A DNA stretch of 5,882 nucleotides, from assembly GCA_030609865.1 (NCBI GenBank), contig JAUWSZ010000191.1:1-5882 (forward strand), written 5' to 3'. The notes beneath the pieces were generated by a model. The model was not told the origin of the DNA. It saw nothing but the letters and a program-made list of their open reading frames with translations, and did not search any database. This DNA comes from a bacterium (GTDB taxonomy: Bacteria > Desulfobacterota > DSWW01). Numbering within the stretch: position 1 is the first letter of the stretch; the number at the start of each line of letters is the position of its first letter. This document shows, one piece after another, positions 4,343 through 5,882 of this stretch. Both the position numbers and the translations under genes were made by a program.

Positions 4343-5707
4343 TCATCCGATCGTCGCAAAGAACTCCTCGAGCTGGTCCTTGATGGTGGACATCGGTGTG
4401 ATCCGAGAGTCCCATCCGTCCCCTTCCAATCTCAGCACCGGAATACCCAACTCCTTCTTGACCGCATCGCTGACCAGCTTGAAGGCACCCCAGGCCTGCT
4501 TGCAGGCGAGGTGGCCTGAGAAGATGCAGCAGTCCGCGTTGTACGTCTTCGCATAGAAGAGCGTGTCGTCCAGCCAGTTCGTCGGCATGTCCCACTTCCC
4601 TTTCAACTGGCGGGTCATCGGCATGTTCATCATCTCCTCCGCCAGTCCCCTGAGCATACTGTCCACGCTGGTCGTGTCGATGATGGGGTTGAAGTCGAAA
4701 CACCCGATGATGTCCATCAGAAAGGTTACGCCCATCTCTTCCTCGAGCCATCTGTAGATCGTGGGATCGAAGTAGAAGGCAGTGTACATGAAGAAGGCAC
4801 GTATTCTCTCCTCCGGGGACACGCCGGCCCCTCGCTTCAGTCGGTCCTTGCACACGTCCAGGGCTATCCGGTAGAAATCGACCGCCTCGGGGGTGCCGAT
4901 CATGAAATACTTCATCCCCACCTGGAACTGATTGTAGTAGTTCGGTACCGGATTCGGGAAGTTCCGCTTCAGGTCGTGGATCTCGAAGAACAGCTCGGAG
5001 GCCTGATTCGAGTATTCGACCACTTCACGAAGGCGGTCCGGGTCGAGTTTTGCCCCGGACACCTCTTCAAGGTTCGTGATAATCTTCTTGAACCCATCCG
5101 CGTAATAGTCGAGGGCCCTCTCATCGGAGTAGAACGGGATGTCCAGGTACAGGGCGGGAATATCAAATTTCTCGGATAGATATTCCATCGCCTTGGCGTT
5201 CGGATCACAAGCGCCCAGGGCTCCGTCTATGATCAGGTCCGGTTTCTCCACCTGGCCCGCCTCCAAGAGACCGATGACCCCCTTGTGGGTGGAGCACATC
5301 GTTTCGGGCAGCCCCCTCTCCACGGCCAGGTCCATGTACTCCGTGACGCCTTCCTCAAGGCCTTGCGCCATGGTGGTCAGCACCTCTACACAGACCGGCA
5401 CCATGTCCATGGCATACAGGATCTCGGGCCCAAAATTGAACGGAACGAACGCTATCTTCTTTCCCTCTTCACGGGCAGACCGCAATGCGTTGAAATACAC
5501 ACCCAGGCCCTTGTTGAAGTGCATCGATATCTTCCGGGTGTCCGCGTCCACAGATGCCGCCTTGAAGCTGTTCTGTATAAACTCGGGCAGTGTCTGCACA
5601 AAGGCCTGCACCTCGGGCAGATTTACATCCACGTCCTCGGGCAGGCTCGAACTCAGCTCGAAGACCTCAACGATCCTGTCGATAGCATTCTTCTCTTGAT
5701 CACTCAT
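4343..5707 (-). CDS. PF06050-family subunit (2-hydroxyacyl-CoA dehydratase D-component / class I benzoyl-CoA reductase BcrB-BzdO-like)
   Basis: Encodes 454 aa. After an N-terminal helical extension (about 1-60) comes the PF06050 core. Conserved features are IAFVPFNFGPEIL with MVPV (about 85-105), the first likely cluster cysteine C138 in ETMCSTHKG, the second C167 in GACDPNAK, and the third most likely C402 in GHLACKQAWG. C393 and C394 (ADCC) are nearby alternatives. The C-terminus has the family's GIPVLRLEGD (421-430) and a terminal helix ...QLEEFF. In this family three cysteines per subunit hold a [4Fe-4S] cluster that receives the ATP-energised electron and reduces an acyl-CoA. The length fits BzdO/BcrB-like subunits. 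The ATG (5705-5707) overlaps the upstream stop by 4 bp (ATGA), with GGAGGG just before it, so translation is probably coupled. Dehydratase versus reductase function cannot be separated from motifs alone; the presence of two ATPases favours the reductase type. Confidence 0.9.
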   Translation of the reverse strand: MSDQEKNAIDRIVEVFELSSSLPEDVDVNLPEVQAFVQTLPEFIQNSFKAASVDADTRKISMHFNKGLGVYFNALRSAREEGKKIAFVPFNFGPEILYAMDMVPVCVEVLTTMAQGLEEGVTEYMDLAVERGLPETMCSTHKGVIGLLEAGQVEKPDLIIDGALGACDPNAKAMEYLSEKFDIPALYLDIPFYSDERALDYYADGFKKIITNLEEVSGAKLDPDRLREVVEYSNQASELFFEIHDLKRNFPNPVPNYYNQFQVGMKYFMIGTPEAVDFYRIALDVCKDRLKRGAGVSPEERIRAFFMYTAFYFDPTIYRWLEEEMGVTFLMDIIGCFDFNPIIDTTSVDSMLRGLAEEMMNMPMTRQLKGKWDMPTNWLDDTLFYAKTYNADCCIFSGHLACKQAWGAFKLVSDAVKKELGIPVLRLEGDGWDSRITPMSTIKDQLEEFFATIG

Positions 5708-5882
5708 CGTACCCTCCGAATTCTTTCCAGAAAGGCTTGCACACGGGTTCGAACGCGGCCGGCATCCGCAAGGGGCCCGTACTGCCTTTCCAGTTCCAGG
5801 GCGGGGATGTTCTCCTTTTCCAGGTCCCTCTTCAGCAGGGCATTGTCTGTTCCGTGGAGGTCGCAGAACTTGATCTGTTCCA
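5704..5882 (-). CDS. C-terminal end of a second PF06050-family subunit (BcrC/BzdN-like), truncated by window edge
   Basis: The last 58 codons before TGA at 5704-5706 are present; the rest lies beyond the right edge. The fragment begins EQIKFCDLHGTDNALLKRDL, then continues with KENIPALELERQYGPLADAG and an Arg-rich helical end. The FCDLHG cysteine followed by a 'LLKRDLEKENIPALELE' segment is the typical C-terminal block of this family: the third cluster cysteine, a helix, then the GIPxLxLE-type strand, then a final helix. It is clearly a different subunit from the neighbouring 454-aa protein. It overlaps the next gene by 4 bp (ATGA), showing both belong to one transcript. By order it corresponds to BcrC/BadD/BzdN in class I benzoyl-CoA reductase operons, or to HgdA in dehydratase operons. 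Confidence 0.85.
   Translation of the reverse strand, partial: EQIKFCDLHGTDNALLKRDLEKENIPALELERQYGPLADAGRVRTRVQAFLERIRRVR

Noticed and set aside
4308..4853. Minus-strand open frame (181 aa) overlapping the 454-aa subunit in another frame
   Set aside because: Arg/Gly/His-rich out-of-frame shadow of a clearly coding region.
1..5882. CRISPR array, tRNA or rRNA gene
   Set aside because: No regularly spaced repeats, and no tRNA or rRNA sequence recognised on either strand.

Overview
The window looks like chromosomal DNA from an obligately anaerobic bacterium. It is GC-rich by eye, with strong AGGAGG-type ribosome binding sites. It carries oxygen-sensitive enzyme families: a LarA-type nickel-pincer racemase/epimerase, and radical-type 2-hydroxyacyl-CoA dehydratase / class I benzoyl-CoA reductase components. 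A sulfate-reducing or syntrophic Desulfobacterota, or an anaerobic Firmicute such as the Peptococcaceae, would fit. The taxon is inference, because no phylogenetic marker is present.

Layout, left to right. (1) 1-110: apparent C-terminal tail of an unidentified plus-strand gene, followed by a perfect 23-bp inverted repeat (137-187). (2) 332-1561, plus: a complete LarA-family enzyme with a candidate promoter at 249-277 and a strong ribosome binding site. (3) 1562-2026: a 465-bp gap containing a strongly AT-rich patch, two DnaA-box-like sequences in opposite orientation, short direct repeats and, at its right end, a perfect TGTGA-N6-TCACA operator. The operator lies where a class II activator would sit relative to an extended -10 element. 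(4) 2027-2275, plus: an 82-aa excisionase/MerR-type helix-turn-helix protein. (5) 2276-2480: a 205-bp gap with a small inverted repeat and a sigma-54-like element. (6) 2481-2699, plus: a 72-aa zinc-ribbon protein. (7) 2715-5882, minus: a leftward operon of four genes. In transcription order these are the tail of one PF06050 dehydratase/reductase subunit (5704-5882), a complete second PF06050 subunit of 454 aa (4343-5707), and two BadF/HgdC-type ATPase subunits (3520-4311 and 2715-3500).

Two different PF06050 subunits followed by two different ATPase subunits is the layout of the heterotetrameric class I benzoyl-CoA reductases (BcrCBAD, BadDEFG, BzdNOPQ). Ordinary 2-hydroxyacyl-CoA dehydratases usually have a single homodimeric activator. 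The operon therefore most likely encodes an ATP-driven, ferredoxin-dependent enzyme making a low-potential reduction of an acyl-CoA ring, or a related radical reaction. The substrate cannot be read from the sequence. The LarA-type enzyme is on the other strand and separately expressed. A link between the two (supplying one enantiomer of a 2-hydroxyacid) is only a hypothesis. The two ATPases share the same cluster cysteine positions (C125, C164) but differ in the GGQD motif, where one has GGQK; this suggests the two halves of the ATPase module are specialised.
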